A DNA stretch of 64,000 bases from Diabrotica undecimpunctata. Its lineage: Eukaryota; Arthropoda; Insecta; Coleoptera; Chrysomelidae. The first letter of the stretch is position 1. Each line of letters begins with the position of its first letter. The notes under the pieces were generated by a model. It saw only the letters and a list, made by a program, of their open reading frames with translations. It was not told the origin of the DNA and made no database searches. The position numbers were made by a program, and so were the translations under genes. The stretch is from NCBI RefSeq assembly GCF_040954645.1, contig NC_092803.1, positions 16,431,230-16,495,229 of the forward strand, given 5' to 3'. Below are positions 1 through 11,478 of the stretch, piece by piece.

Positions 1-488
1 AGTTAAAAATAATTTTATGGAGATCTCAAAACGTTGCACGGTAATCAAATCAACTTTATTTTTAGATAAATTTTATTTACTTCATGCAAAGATCATAATC
101 TGAGTATGTTTATTTAACGATAATCTGAATGTTATAACTGTGACGGTATTCTTTCTAAATGAATTGGCTGCATCTTGAATTAAATTCCAGAAGTAATTTG
201 TTTTGTATATTTATAAGTGTAGAATTAACTATCGATTTTATGTAACTCCAGATTTAAAAAAATCGGATAGATTTAGCACTTTGAACTGTATAGCGAAATT
301 CACTACCAAGATCATTCAAATTACGAGGAAAAATCTTCTACGAGTGTAAACTTTTTTTAGTCGAATGTTTTTTGAATTCAATAACCTTTCTGAATATATG
401 TGGATACTGGTGTGATATTTTACTTAAGTATCCTAGAATACACAACAACAACAACTGGTAGTTGTCATGTGTGATGGTTTGTTCTGTT
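1..488. other. trpl intron 4 (part), no feature recognised
   Basis: AT-rich sequence downstream of the last visible trpl exon (2177-2319, minus strand). I looked on the minus strand for the next expected trpl exon, which should begin by completing the H-x3-C-x-C-x2-C zinc motif, and did not find it. The intron therefore continues beyond the window edge. No repeat family is recognised here. Confidence 0.5.
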
Positions 489-1379
489 ATGACTGATCTT
501 CTTCTTTCTTCTTCTTCGGCTTTTCCCATTATAAGTTCGCCGTTTTCGTCCTCCACAGCACTCTATTCTCCCAGTCACCTTCTCTGAGGTCTCTATAAAT
601 CATAGCATTTCCGACGTATGTTTTCCATCTTGTAGCAGGTCTTCCTCTCCGTCTTCTTCCCGGCGGGTCCCAGTTTAATATTCTTTTCGGCCATTTATGC
701 TCTGGCATTCTTTGTACATGCCCGTACCACTGCAGGGCTCTGTTTTCCAACTTTTTTGTAATTGAGTATTTTGCTTCCATTCTGTTTCATATTTCCTCCG
801 TTCTTATTGAGGACCTCCTCCACAACCATCCGCTCTTGTGATTTGTAGACTTCTTCTCATAAAGTCCAGTTCAACTGTTCTTATTTTATTTCGTATTGTT
901 GTTGTCATTGTCCATACTTCCGCTCCATATAGGGTAATATTCATCACTATGCTTTGAAAGATCCTCGTTTTGTTTTCTTTGGTTAGAGTGTTGTTCCATA
1001 TATCACTCCATGAAGTGCTCTTGTGGCTTGTTTTCCCCGTGCTATTTTCATTTCTATATCTTTCATACAAGTACCATCTCGGCTAATCTTTGACCCTAAA
1101 TACTTAAAAGCCTTACAACTCTTAACAGTCTCTTCTTCTAAACTTAAGTTCAAATCTGCAACCTCGGGTTCAATACATAAGTATTCGGTCTTGCACATAT
1201 TTATCTTGAGTCCCCAAAGTTTATATTCTTCCTTTAATTTTCTTATCATATATTCCATATCCTCCCTGTCTTTTGTAAAAATGACTTGATCATCTGCGAA
1301 AAGTAGTGAATGTAATATATTCTCTTGTACTGGTATGCCTATTGTTCCGCATTTTCTATACCATCTTTTCAAAGCCTGA

Positions 1380-1431
<52 letters not shown>

Positions 1432-1680
1432 AAAAAGTGTAGGTGAGAGACCACATCCCTGTTTGAGGCCTTTTGTTGTGGTGATTGTTTTTGTTATTTC
1501 ATTACCTAACTTTATTTGCACTTGTGTTTCTTTATACAGTCTTTGTGTTATATTCACCCATTTCTCTCTAACGCGCATTCTTCTCATTGCTTCCCATAGT
1601 TGTTTCCTGGGCACGCTATCGTATGCTTTCTCTAAGTCGATAAAGGTCATATGTGTTTCAATGTGATCATGACTGATCTT
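489..1680 (-). mobile_element. RTE-like retrotransposon copy A, 5'-truncated, with 12-bp TSD
   Basis: A minus-strand non-LTR retrotransposon fragment. It encodes, in order, the end of the reverse transcriptase palm (FIDLEKAYDSVPR, KGLKQGCGLSPTLFNIY), an FADD catalytic box (LLFADDQVIFT), the thumb (KYLGSKISRDG) and the basic C-terminal region ([21 protein letters not shown]). The body lies at 501-1668 and is flanked by identical 12-bp direct repeats ATGACTGATCTT at 489-500 and 1669-1680. Its 3' tail is a GAA-rich simple repeat. Frames are broken, partly by a TA microsatellite inside the RT. It sits in the intron that follows trpl exon 4. Confidence 0.85.
1382..1428. repeat. (TA)n microsatellite inside RTE copy A
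   Basis: About 23 uninterrupted TA units. The repeat falls in the RT coding region between the QGC..SPTLFN motif and the FADD box. It reads as an artificial YIYIYI stretch and has replaced or expanded the normal linker. Confidence 0.95.
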
Positions 1681-2176
1681 TCGAGTAATAAGACAATGAT
1701 GCAAGAGGAACTGTCACCTTAATCACTGCTAAAGATCAGCCATAGCATATCATACAAGACAACCATCAAATATTATTTGAAGAAATATCGATGCTTAGTA
1801 AAATATCACACTGCTAGTCAGGGATTTTCAAAGAGGCTATCACAATTCAAAAATACTCAACCAACTTTAATCGTTAATAAAATAGTGCGTAGAGCTATAC
1901 AACTTCAATCAAGATGTAGAACGCAGCGCTACAACATACAAAACCTCTCCTTAGAAACACCAAAAATTCCAATACCGATTCGGACCAACTGACAGTCAAA
2001 TTGCACACAAAAGAGCAAAATGTGAAAATGCTCATTCTTCTATAGACCACCTTTTTCTTGTCAGTTTGACTTATCCCGTATTTATAATATTGTGTAATCA
2101 AAACCTGCCTTTGATTTGAGTAGCTTTTTAGTCATTTTAAAGCAAATGTTACAATACGAAATTTGACAGAACTTAC
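1681..2176. other. trpl intron segment, nothing recognised
   Basis: No exon-like or transposon-like protein similarity was recognised between RTE copy A and trpl exon 4. An ORF of about 70 codons at 1777-1992 on the plus strand shows no family motif and is probably chance or decayed repeat. Confidence 0.4.
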
Positions 2177-2319
2177 TTTATATCATGAGGCATTGGAACC
2201 GTAGCTCCTCTGTCCAGCAAAATCTTAAGGATTTCGTAGTTATTCCTATGAGCAGCCAAAATAAGGGGAGTAATATCTGGGGTGAACATAGCCGTGTTAA
2301 TATCTACTTTTTGCCAGCT
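2177..2319 (-). CDS. trpl: trpl coding exon 4
   Basis: The acceptor AG lies at 2321-2320 and the donor GT at 2176-2175. The exon is 143 nt, enters in phase 0 and leaves in phase 2. It encodes the ankyrin segment from SWQKVD to PMPHDI. The final His begins the H-x3-C-x-C-x2-C zinc site known in TRPC channels, whose cysteines are on the next exon outside the window. The length and phase are identical to trp exon 4 (43131-43273). Confidence 0.92.
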
Positions 2320-5300
2320 CTGAAAAACATTAGATTTAGAACTTATTTATAGATTTCAAACAAATATGACAATATACATCATACATCACATATAACTTGG
2401 TTTCATCCCGAAAACAAGATTATAGGTCCAAGAAGGTGAAAGTATGTGTTTGGTGTATGTACAGCGAAATTAATGTAAAACGCAGAATATGGATTTAAAT
2501 GAATTATTGAAAGCATTTTTCCTAATATTATTAAGTGTATTAAAGAATATATATAACTATATAACATTTTTAAGGAAAATGATTTGGGCAACATGGAACG
2601 TCCAAGGATTAAGAAATAAAACGGAAGATGTAATGAAAAACCTTGAAGAAATGAAGGTTGATGTAGCAGTGCTCACAGAAACCAAAAAGAAAGGAAACGG
2701 GATTGATCAACAGTCAGACTATTTACATATACACAGTGGAGTTCCAAAAAATAACAGGGCCTCAAAAGGTGTATCAATATTGATACATAAAAAATATCAG
2801 AAAGGTCTTACTAGCTGGGAAACAATAAATGAGAGACTAGCCTCAGTAAATATTACGATAAAAGGACATAAATTAATAATTATAGGAATATATGGTGTAA
2901 AAGATGACGCAAATCTAGCAGAAAAAGATCAATTTTATGACCTACTAAACGAAACCCTTATAAAAGTGGGAAACCAGAGAGAAATAATACTTCTGGGGGA
3001 TTTTAACTCGAGAGTAGGAAAAAGGGAGAAAGATCCTGTAATCGGAAGATATGGTGAAGAGGCTGAAAATGATAATGGTAGACGACTAATTGAATTATGC
3101 CAACAACACCAGCTAAGAATATGAAACGATTATTTCAAACATAGAGATATACATAAATACACTTGGCACCAAGACACTAGAAACATAAAATCTATTATCG
3201 ACTATGTCATTACAAAACAAAACACTAAATTAAACATACAGGACACTAGGGCTTACAGGGGTAAGGAATGTGGATCTGACCATTATTTGGTTGCGGCTAA
3301 GACTCTGATTCCATTTAACCGACACGTTGAAAGCATCAACACTCCAAAAGGAACTGATATAAATCTGAAGAGATATAATGTCAGAAGCCTACAAGAATAT
3401 AGCACTAAAATCTTATACCAAAATAGATTAAATGAAAAACTACTCGAGGAATACCTAACTGCTGAAACCAACCAATTATACGAACATATAACTGACTGTA
3501 TTCACCACGCAGCCCAAGAAGCTCTAGGCGAAGAAACCAGAACAGTCCACAGATCAGCGGGAAAAATCACTTGGGATACACAGCTTGAAGAGCAAAGAAA
3601 TAAGAAACAGGAAGCGTACAAAAGATGGCTGAACACTAAGAATCTTGAAGATAAAGAAATATACAAAGAACAGCAAAGAATATTTAAAGATATGACAAGG
3701 AACAACAAAAATGAAACATGGAATGCAAAATGTAAAGAAGTTGACTGTTACATCGGAGGAGCGCGATCATCAGCGGCATGGAAATTAATAAAAACCCTGA
3801 AAACCGACACATCAAATAAAAGTCGAATACAGCCCATCCAGATAGATACATGGAAAGATCATTACGCAAGGGAACTGAATGAAGACAGAGATATTTATAA
3901 TACTGACTCACCTGAACGAATACGAGTACAAGGTGAATATGTAAACATGGAAGAAGAACAAATACAACAAGCGCTTAAATCGATGAAGAATAACAAAGCA
4001 TCCGGGCCGGAGAACATACCAGCAGAACTTCTAAAAAACGGAACACCAAAACTAATAAGCTATCTTAAAGTGCTATTCACAAGATACTTAAATGGGGAAG
4101 AAATCCCGAATAGTTGGAAAGAAGCATGGATTACTCCAATTCACAAAAAAGGTCCAAAAGATATTTGCCGAAACTACAGATGTATCTCTGTCATCAGTAC
4201 CTTTAGCAGGCTGTTTGGTAAAATCTTAAAAAACATGATTGAGAAAGAATACGAACCTCATGAAATTGAACAGCAAGCAGGATTTAGAGCTGGAAGATCT
4301 TGCGTAGACCACATATTTACCCTAACACAACTGAATGAAAAGAAAGTTGCAAGAAACCAGGAAATACATCTTTTATTTGTGGATCTCACAAAAGCATATG
4401 ACACGATTCCTGGAGAAAGCTGTGGCAGACTCTTGAACGATCTTCATTAAATAGCACGATCATCGCCGCAGTCAAACAATTATACAATAAAACATCATCA
4501 AAAATCAAACTAAACAACACTTTATCAGAAGAATTTCCAGTAACAAAAGGCTTACGACAAGGATGCTGCCTCTCTCCAATACTATTTAAGATCTATTTAA
4601 ATGAAGCACTAAAACACTGGAGAAGATCATGTTCAGGAATGGGCATCCAACTTGACGACGATACAACATTATACACTCTACATTTTGCGGACGACCAAGT
4701 AGTAGTGGCAGCAGACAAGGAAGATTTAGAATTCATGACGAGACGGTTGTTTAAAACATATGAAGAATGGGCCCTCTCTGTAAATAGAAACAAAACGCAA
4801 TACTTATGCATCGGGAATGAAGTAGAAGATCTAATGGTCAACGAACATGAAACAATCAAGAACTGTGAGGAATATATATATTTGGGAACAACAATCAACA
4901 AGAGTGGGCGCACCGAAAAAGAGATAGAGCAAAGAATCGTGAAAGGAAAAAGGGTGATCGGATGCCTAAACCCGATGCTATGGTCAAAAGAACTATCAAA
5001 TCAAAGAAAGCATCTCCTCTTTAACTCCATCTTTAAAAGTATAGTGCTCTATGGATGCGAAACATGGCAACTTACTAAATCCCTTGAGCGACGCCTACTT
5101 GCATTGGAAATGGACTTCTGGAGAAGATCAGCTAGAAAATCAAGGCTTGATAGAATACAAAATGACCATATCAGAAATATAATGGGAGTCAAGTCAACCA
5201 TCATTGACGAAATTCAAAGGAGACAACTGATCTGGTATGGTCATGTGAAAAGAATGGACGACGACAGGCTGCCAAACCAAATTTTAAAATGGACGCCAAG

Positions 5301-8300
5301 GGAAAGAAGGAAGAGAGGAAGGCCAAAACAATCCTGGCTGGGCGGCATTCAGAAGGCAATGTCGGAAAGAAACCTTCACCCTGGCGAATGGAATGACCGA
5401 CGTAGCTGGAAACTGGGAACCGGAAGGCGGAGAACGCTATAAAAAACCGGGAAAAAAATATATATAACATTTTTTTGTGAGATTAAGTTAGAATGTAAGT
5501 TGTAGATCTTGTTCTTGTGATGCATATCTGTTTCGGATGTTGATGATTATCATGGTAATTTTAAGTTTGTTTGCAGCTGCTTTAAATAGGGCTGAACTCG
5601 TTATAATAAACCAAATGCGTACATTGTTATGGAGCTAGGAAATACGTTGTCTTATCGGGTCTCTCTTCCTAAACACTTTCCCTTTAATAACCAATTAAAG
5701 TAAACCATATCCTTCATTATTTCTCATAATATGTTCAAAGTACTCTACTTTAGATTATTTATTGTGATACGCACTTCATGTTGCTTTAATATTCTGCGGA
5801 GAACTTCAGATTTCTACTTTCGATCAATCCATGAGATCCGCAGCATTCGTATTTACCACTACATTTCAAAAATCTGCAACTTCTTAATGTCTCCCACAGA
5901 GTCCAAGCTTCCACTCTGTATCCACATTTCGATATTATGTACCATTTAAGTGGTTGATATTTGATTGTCAGTGGGGGTCTCTACTTTTAAAAATTGGATT
6001 CATCTTAATGAATAATGATCTGGTATTTGGGAAACGTTGTTTTATTTTAAGTAAGTTGTTTTCAGTAAAATTCCCTCATCAATATCTTCTTCTTCTTTTT
6101 GTGGTGCCTATCCGTTACGGATGTTGGCTACTAGCATGGCAATTCTAATTTTATTGACCGCAGCTCGAAATAGTCCTGAAGTGGTCAAGGAAAACCATTT
6201 TCGTAAGTTCTGGAGGCAAGATATTCTTCTTCTTCCTGGTCCCCTCTTTCCGTAGACCTTTCCATGTAATATAAGTTGTAGGAGGTTATATCTATAATCG
6301 TTTCGCATTATATGTCCATGATATTCTAGCTTGCGTTGTTTCACTGTGGATATAATTTCACATGTTTTATCCACCCGACGTAGAACCTCAATGTTTGTTA
6401 TTCGGTCCACCCAGGAGATCCTCAGTATCCGTCTGTAACACCACATCTCAAATGCCTCGAGTTTTCCCATGGATGCCTCGGTTAGTGTCCATGATTCAAA
6501 CCCATAGAGCAGCACTGTAAATACGTAGCATCTTAATAAACGGATTTTCGTTTTTAAGGGTAGGTCGTGGCTCTTAAATATCTTGCTCATTTTGACAAAT
6601 GCTGACCTGGCTTTTTCAATTCTTTGTTTTACCTCAACTGAGTGGTCCCATTAGTCGTTTAAGGTGGTTCCTAAATAGTAGTAAAGGGGCACTTGGAGTA
6701 TTTATTGATGATCTACCAATAATTGACTAGGTGGAATATGCTTCTTATTGATGACCATGTACTTTGTTTTCTTGATGTTAAAATTAAGCCCGTATTCTTA
6801 ACTGATTCTCCACAATTGCGTTATTAGTGTCTGTAAACCTTCTAAACTGTCTGCGAAGAGGATGGTGTCGTCTGCATATCTGATGTTATTCAGGCGCTCA
6901 CCATTTATGAGAATACTCTCTTCGATATGCTCTAAGGCCTGGCTCATGACGTGTTCCGAAAAGACGTTAAATAATAGAGGAGAGAGTATGCAGCCCTGTC
7001 GTACTCCTCTCTTTATTGCAACTTCTTCTGTTAGTTGGTTTTACACCCGAATGGTTGCTGATTGGTTGTGGTATATGTTCTTGATTACTCGAAGGTCTTT
7101 GTTATCCAGATCAGTTGCCTTTAGTATATCCATGAGCTTATCGTGCTTGATTCTGTTGAAAGCTTTCTGGTAGTCGATAAAGCATACATAAATATCGCAG
7201 TTGACGTCTCTGCACCTTTGAAATAATACATGAACCACGAACAAGGCTTCTCTTGTACCTAACGCATCCCTGAATCAAAACTGCGTTCGTGAGATCTGTG
7301 ACTCGCATTTCTGATAAATTCTTCTGTGTATTATCTTTAAGAAGGTCTTAAGAATGTGGCTCATTAGACTGATAATACGATGCTCTTCTCATTTTTTTGC
7401 ATTAGGTTTTTTAGGTATAGCAATAAATGTAGATTTTAACCAGCTCTCTAGGATTTTTCCCGAGTCATAGATTTTATTGAACGTTGTCGTAAGCAATTTT
7501 ACTCCTTCGTCTCCCATGATTTTTAGAAATTCTGAATGAAAGTTGTCGGGCCCTGGTGCTTTGCCTGCTTTGGTTGCTTAAATTGCGGCTTTGACTTTGT
7601 CTTGAGTGATTGGTGGTCCTGTGTCGTATTCCATAATTATCTGGTTGTTATCTCTGTCGTCATCGAATGTTTTCTCAACGTATCTCTTCCATATATTCTT
7701 TGTTTGTTCAATGTCTATTACCGGGTCGCCATAATTATCAGTCATATGTGCTGATCTCTTGGGTTTGTACATTCCTGCCGCCTCTTTTACCTTCTTGTGG
7801 AGATTAAACGAGTCTTAATTTAATCTTAAGTTTAGATTAATCTAAACGATTAACTTTCCAATGATTCTATTTCTCTGCATTGGTCTTCCAACCATTTGTT
7901 TTTGATTTCTCTAATAGTTTTTCTTATTTCTTTGTCAATTTGTTATACTCCCACATGTCTCTGTTTTTAGCTCTTCTTCTATTCTCCATCATATTTAGGA
8001 TTTTATCAGTAATCCACTCTTTCTTTTAACCGTTGTTGGACGTCGATATTTATCTAGGATTGTCTGGTTAATTTGTTGTAGTTTTGCTATTTCGTTATCT
8101 GGTTCATTAGCTTTGTCTGTATTTTTTAATTCTTGTTCTATATAGGTTTGTATCTGGTGCCTGGTGTCTTCATTTTTTAATGGTCCTAAATCGTATTTTC
8201 TTGCTTTTACACTTTCTATCTTCTTCAGCTTTAGTCTGTTGTTAACTACCAGTGGGTTATGGTCCGACCTGATATCAGCACCAGGATATGATTGCGTTTC

Positions 8301-11258
8301 TGAATCTTTTATTCACCATAATGTAATCAATTTGGTTTCTGATGATGTGATCTGGGGTGTCTTGAGGTGATCTCCACGTATATAATCTCATAGCTGGTAG
8401 TTTAAAGAAAGTGTTGGTGATTACCAGTTGTTCTTCCGCAGCAAAGGTGATCAGATGATCTCCGCGTTCGTTTCGTTCCCCCAGTCCAAAGGTTAAGGGT
8501 CCTACGGTTTCTCCACATCTACCCTTTCCCACTTTGGCATTTGAGTCTCCTATAAGCATTTTTATTTCTTTTTTATGAAGTTTTTTCTCACCATTTTCTC
8601 TCTTCATCAATATCTCCTACGGCGTATTTAAAAAGTTCGAAGTTTATATTAAACAAAAGAAGGGACAACATGCATTGTTATTGAAACTTAATAACACATT
8701 AAAAGAAGTTTTTACTAACTTGATGTCGCACCTAATTTTGTTTATAAAATACATTATAACTGTTCCATACGATTAATAACAAGTCAATAGATAAAAAAGA
8801 AAGTTTTTTTCTCATTTTAAGTTTGCAGAGATTATGGCAATTGGGCAAAAATAGGTGGCTTGCATAAACATAATGCCACATCAAGGAAAACTATGAGTTT
8901 GTTGGAACCGTGGTGTTAAAAACGAAATGATAAAACTGTGAGCCAAAAAATGACGAAGAGTGGTCATGTCGGGGACCACCATTGGCTGCAGCGGCACGAA
9001 GTACTAATATTAGTTAATTTCGCAAGATATTAAAAGTAACCACTTACGTATGGTTCACCATCTTTATGGATGAGCTCTTCATGTTCCAAAAGGAGCTCTA
9101 CAGCCTCCACAAACTCGACATTGATGGCATGGAGTAAAGAATCCTTGGTCTCCACCCCCATTACCACTAGCAGTTCGACCATTTCCAAGTTTTCCTGATC
9201 TATTGCTATTGTTAATGCCCCTCTGCCGAGACTGTCCATACAGTTAACGTCCAAAGAGGTTTTTTTTCGATACGCTTTTTGAAGCATCCTAAAATAGAAA
9301 ACCAAATGTAATTACATAAAGAAATATAAAATTTGACAATTTTTATGTTATCGAAATGTATTAAACTTTTATTCGAAGTAAATTAGAATAAATATAACAC
9401 CGTATTCTGGACACCTATTCCTATAATATATACACGTATATATATAAAATATATATTCCTCAAATCCTTTGGTGCTTATCTCGAAGAGGATTTGATAACA
9501 AAACCCTTCTAGATATATTTCTATCTAGTTCTTTAAAATGTAGTTGCAACTGCAACAATATCTCTTTTTTATATAACAATCTGCATAAGACGGCGGATTG
9601 TCTTGATCCATAATATAACATTTCTTTTTGATACTTAGGCTTGAATATTATTACTTATGTGTGTATGTATATATTTATTTAATGAATATGCTTACCTTCT
9701 GACGTTGCCTAAATCTCCGCGTTCAACGGCCAAGAGAAATTTTTTTTCTTCTAGTGTTAGGACGTTAGGCAGTTTGGGCATTATTAATGCCTTACGGGTA
9801 ATGCGTGACTCAACATCCACCTGCACAAAAGATAAATGGTATATTTTTATTAGATAATAAAAACATTTTAAAAGTGATTTCGATGATTTTATCAAATACA
9901 GTACGACAAGCGAGAAGTGGCTGGTCATCTGCGCATAAATCGAAAAGAAAGATTCATGAGAGATATAGAATAGGCTTGTAGTTATGCTTGTTCCGAATTG
10001 GTGTTGTCGCGTCAAAAATTTAGTTGTAATATGATATCATATATTATATTGAATATTATTATTTTAGACAATATTTACCTAAATGTTGTGTTTGATTTTA
10101 AATTTAAACTTGTGGAATACCAAAGGAATAGAAAGTTAAAACCCTATTTCAATCCAAAAAATTATTTTCCTTGGTCGCTACATAATCCAACCGAACTATC
10201 AAGATCCCATTAAAATTACTGTTTGCTGCATTGTCACCATAAGTCAATTATAATTTGGTCAAAAACTGCATGAGGTAAAGGTTCTTTTGATACAAGGGTA
10301 TTCACAGTTGAAACGACTTCATCATCTTTTTTGTCATTCTTCAACAGGAAAAGGATCAAAAACTCTCCATAACGTCATTTAATTTTGAAGCTGACATTTC
10401 TTATGGTCACGTGGTACGGAGTGATGACGACAGACTGATTAGCAATGTGTTTTGGGAAAGACCAGATGGTAGAAGATCGACAGGAAGGCCTAGAAAAAGG
10501 TGGAAAGACGCAGTCAAGGAAGACCTGGAGAAGATGGAAGTAAGGCCATGGGAAATAATAGCACAGGATCGGAATCAATGGAAGGCAATAGTAAACGCGG
10601 CAAAAACTCACGAAGAGTTGTAAAAGCCAATGATGATGATGATGACATTTCTTACACAAACAAAATTTTTAACTGCAGCCCAAACCAGTTTAGTTGGATT
10701 TAGATCCAGATGGTACGATGCTAGCCCTCAATTGAATACTTAACAAATCGAGGCTTTTGTACTTTAATCAACTTGTCTAATTGACTATACAGTTTAATGT
10801 TATCGTCATCCATTCCTTATTTCTTGTTAGTTTCTTTGTTGCTATTCTATCCATCTATCCTTATTAACTGATTTTTTAGCTAATGCTTTTCATATTGAAT
10901 GGTGGTCAAGTGGTGGTGGTATCTTCTCTTAAATCATGAAGGTTGAGGATAAAGTTTGTTAAATCGGCCAATAAATAATGGTACGGTGCAAAATAATCCA
11001 CAATTCCAAGAATACAAACTCAAAAGTGGTAGATTTGATATTATCAGTAAATAAAGCTACAATAAATTACATGTTACGAACATTTTTATTGGATAAACCA
11101 GAAAATACAGAAATTGCGCTAAATTAAATAAATGGGAACATTAGACCTAAAAAACAAGAATAAAAGAAATCAGAAAAATTGGATACTAAACAAAAAAAAT
11201 ATCAAACAAAGTGTCTTTGGAATAAAAAAAAAAATATTTCACTTACGTCCTTTTCCAT
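2177..11258 (-). CDS. trpl: TRPL-type cation channel (trpl), N-terminal part; gene leaves the window at the left
   Basis: Four coding exons join in phase: 11258-11247, 9820-9696, 9288-9048 and 2319-2177. They give about 173 residues beginning M-E-K-D. TRPL is a TRPC-family cation channel of the rhabdomere that opens downstream of rhodopsin, Gq and PLC. The visible part is the N-terminal ankyrin-repeat region: [16 protein letters not shown] near residue 25, [40 protein letters not shown], then [20 protein letters not shown] and PMPHD. Wording such as VVMGVETKD and the [12 protein letters not shown] block matches my memory of insect TRPL rather than TRP or TRPgamma. Membrane segments and pore lie outside the window. 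No stop or frameshift is seen. The gene is head to head with trp, and intron 3 holds several RTE insertions. Confidence 0.9.
2558..5474 (+). mobile_element. RTE-like retrotransposon copy B, near full length, with 14-bp TSD
   Basis: The body is 2572-5460 (2,889 bp), flanked by identical repeats TATATAACATTTTT at 2558-2571 and 5461-5474. It starts only seven bases before its ATG at 2579 and ends 18 bases after the ORF stop in a short A-rich tail. It encodes an APE-like endonuclease and a reverse transcriptase in one ORF, as RTE-clade elements do. One nonsense codon and one frameshift make it inactive. It lies in trpl intron 3 on the opposite strand to trpl. Confidence 0.9.
2579..5442 (+). pseudogene. 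RTE endonuclease-reverse transcriptase ORF (one stop, one frameshift)
   Basis: The reconstructed length is about 950 residues, typical of an RTE polyprotein. The endonuclease part shows [12 protein letters not shown] at the start, [19 protein letters not shown] and the terminal GSDHYLV. The RT part shows [61 protein letters not shown] and the FADDQVVVA catalytic box. The C-terminus has [14 protein letters not shown] and [13 protein letters not shown] at 3122-3124 interrupts the endonuclease, where a Trp or Cys codon would need one base change. The frame is lost around 4425-4450, just after [12 protein letters not shown]. The lesions are few, so the insertion looks fairly recent. Confidence 0.88.
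5505..5945 (-). mobile_element. RTE-like 3' fragment, highly decayed
   Basis: Minus-strand reading gives broken matches to the RTE C-terminal region: an ANIRN-like end near 5530, an RNA-dependent polymerase thumb remnant ([14 protein letters not shown]) and an EVLRR segment around 5800-5870. The arrangement is the same as in copies C, G and T. Stops and frameshifts are frequent and the ends are not defined. Confidence 0.6.
6076..8615 (-). mobile_element. RTE-like retrotransposon copy C, 5'-truncated, with 12-bp TSD
   Basis: The body is 6088-8603, flanked by TCATCAATATCT at 6076-6087 and 8604-8615. Read on the minus strand, it starts inside the endonuclease ([43 protein letters not shown]). 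It continues through the RT ([27 protein letters not shown] in a broken frame) to the C-terminus ([30 protein letters not shown]). The tail is GAA-rich. The frame is broken many times. It lies in trpl intron 3, in the same orientation as trpl. Confidence 0.85.
7830..7847. repeat. Perfect 18-bp palindrome inside RTE copy C
   Basis: GTTTAGATTAATCTAAAC is its own reverse complement. It lies in the region linking the endonuclease and RT parts of copy C, with further short TTAATTTAATCTTAAG sequence just upstream. It may mark a local fold-back mutation; no function is implied. Confidence 0.7.
8616..9047. other. trpl intron 3 segment, nothing recognised
   Basis: AT-rich sequence between RTE copy C and the trpl exon 3 donor. 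I see no coding motif, inverted repeat or tail. A moderately GC-rich patch at 8965-9000 has no recognised identity. Confidence 0.4.
9048..9288 (-). CDS. trpl: trpl coding exon 3
   Basis: The acceptor AG is at 9290-9289 and the donor GT at 9047-9046 (GTAAGTGG). The 241-nt exon is entered in phase 2 and left in phase 0. It encodes ankyrin repeats from [12 protein letters not shown] to HKDGEPY. Its length equals trp exons 2 plus 3 (145 + 96 nt), so trp has one intron that trpl lacks. Confidence 0.93.
9289..9695. other. trpl intron 2
   Basis: A 407-nt intron bounded by GTAAGC and TTTTAG on the minus strand. It contains a run of alternating TA dinucleotides near 9420-9450 and nothing else recognised. 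Confidence 0.7.
9696..9820 (-). CDS. trpl: trpl coding exon 2
   Basis: The acceptor AG is at 9822-9821, preceded by a TTTTGTGC tract; the donor GTAAGC starts at 9695. The 125-nt exon encodes [10 protein letters not shown] through GDLGNVRR, including the [16 protein letters not shown] block typical of insect TRPL and TRPgamma. An ATG occurs further upstream in the same open frame (10015), but that stretch is intronic in character and the acceptor is strong. Confidence 0.92.
9821..10391. other. trpl intron 1, left part, nothing recognised
   Basis: Intronic AT-rich sequence. No second coding signal is seen before the small RTE insertion D. Confidence 0.5.
10392..10654 (+). mobile_element. RTE-like copy D, extreme 3' end only, with 12-bp TSD
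   Basis: The body is 10404-10642 (239 bp), flanked by TGACATTTCTTA at 10392-10403 and 10643-10654. It encodes only the C-terminal RTE tail ([37 protein letters not shown], ending AAKTHEEL then stop). The tail is a (TGA)n repeat instead of poly(A). It is the same family as the fragment at 23738-23937. It sits in trpl intron 1. Confidence 0.9.
10655..11246. other. trpl intron 1, right part
   Basis: AT-rich sequence with no recognised element, ending at the exon 1 donor (GTAAGT on the minus strand, 11246-11241). Confidence 0.5.
11247..11258 (-). CDS. trpl: trpl coding exon 1 (start codon)
   Basis: ATG GAA AAG GAC followed directly by GTAAGT. Four codons encode M-E-K-D. The phase matches exon 2, which opens GTG GAT GTT. 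This start is chosen because it is the nearest ATG on the minus strand upstream of exon 2 with a consensus donor in the right phase. A TATA box about 215 nt upstream supports it. Confidence 0.75.
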
Positions 11259-11470
11259 TTTGAAGAATATTGCCTAGACCATAAAGAGAAAAGAAAATTT
11301 AAAAACTACCAAAGTTGACGAAACTAAAACATCTTATGACCACGACGAAACCAAGAAACCAAATTATTTTCCTAGACCGCAGGGATTTAATTCCATTAGA
11401 CTTACAGGTTATTAAATAATTGGATTATACGACCTTGAAAAATCAATGGGGAAATGAGGAAAGTGGACTT

Positions 11471-11478
11471 TTTATATA
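11471..11478 (-). promoter_or_regulatory. trpl: Candidate TATA box of trpl
   Basis: TATATAAA reads on the minus strand, predicting transcription start near 11445 and a 5' UTR of roughly 190 nt before the ATG at 11258. About 130 bp further upstream (11610-11629) is an AT-rich tract with repeated TAATTA-type homeodomain cores, spaced somewhat like the P3/RCSI sites of insect photoreceptor promoters. That link is inference only. Confidence 0.4.

Noticed and set aside
9821..10015. Alternative trpl start at 10015 (MTRQHQF...)
   Set aside because: The sequence upstream of 9820 is AT-rich and hydrophobic with no TRPL similarity, and a strong acceptor sits exactly where similarity begins.
2177..11258. 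Minus-strand TRPC gene as TRPgamma
   Set aside because: Residue choices in the ankyrin region ([21 protein letters not shown]) fit TRPL better. A phylogeny with the missing C-terminal half would settle it.
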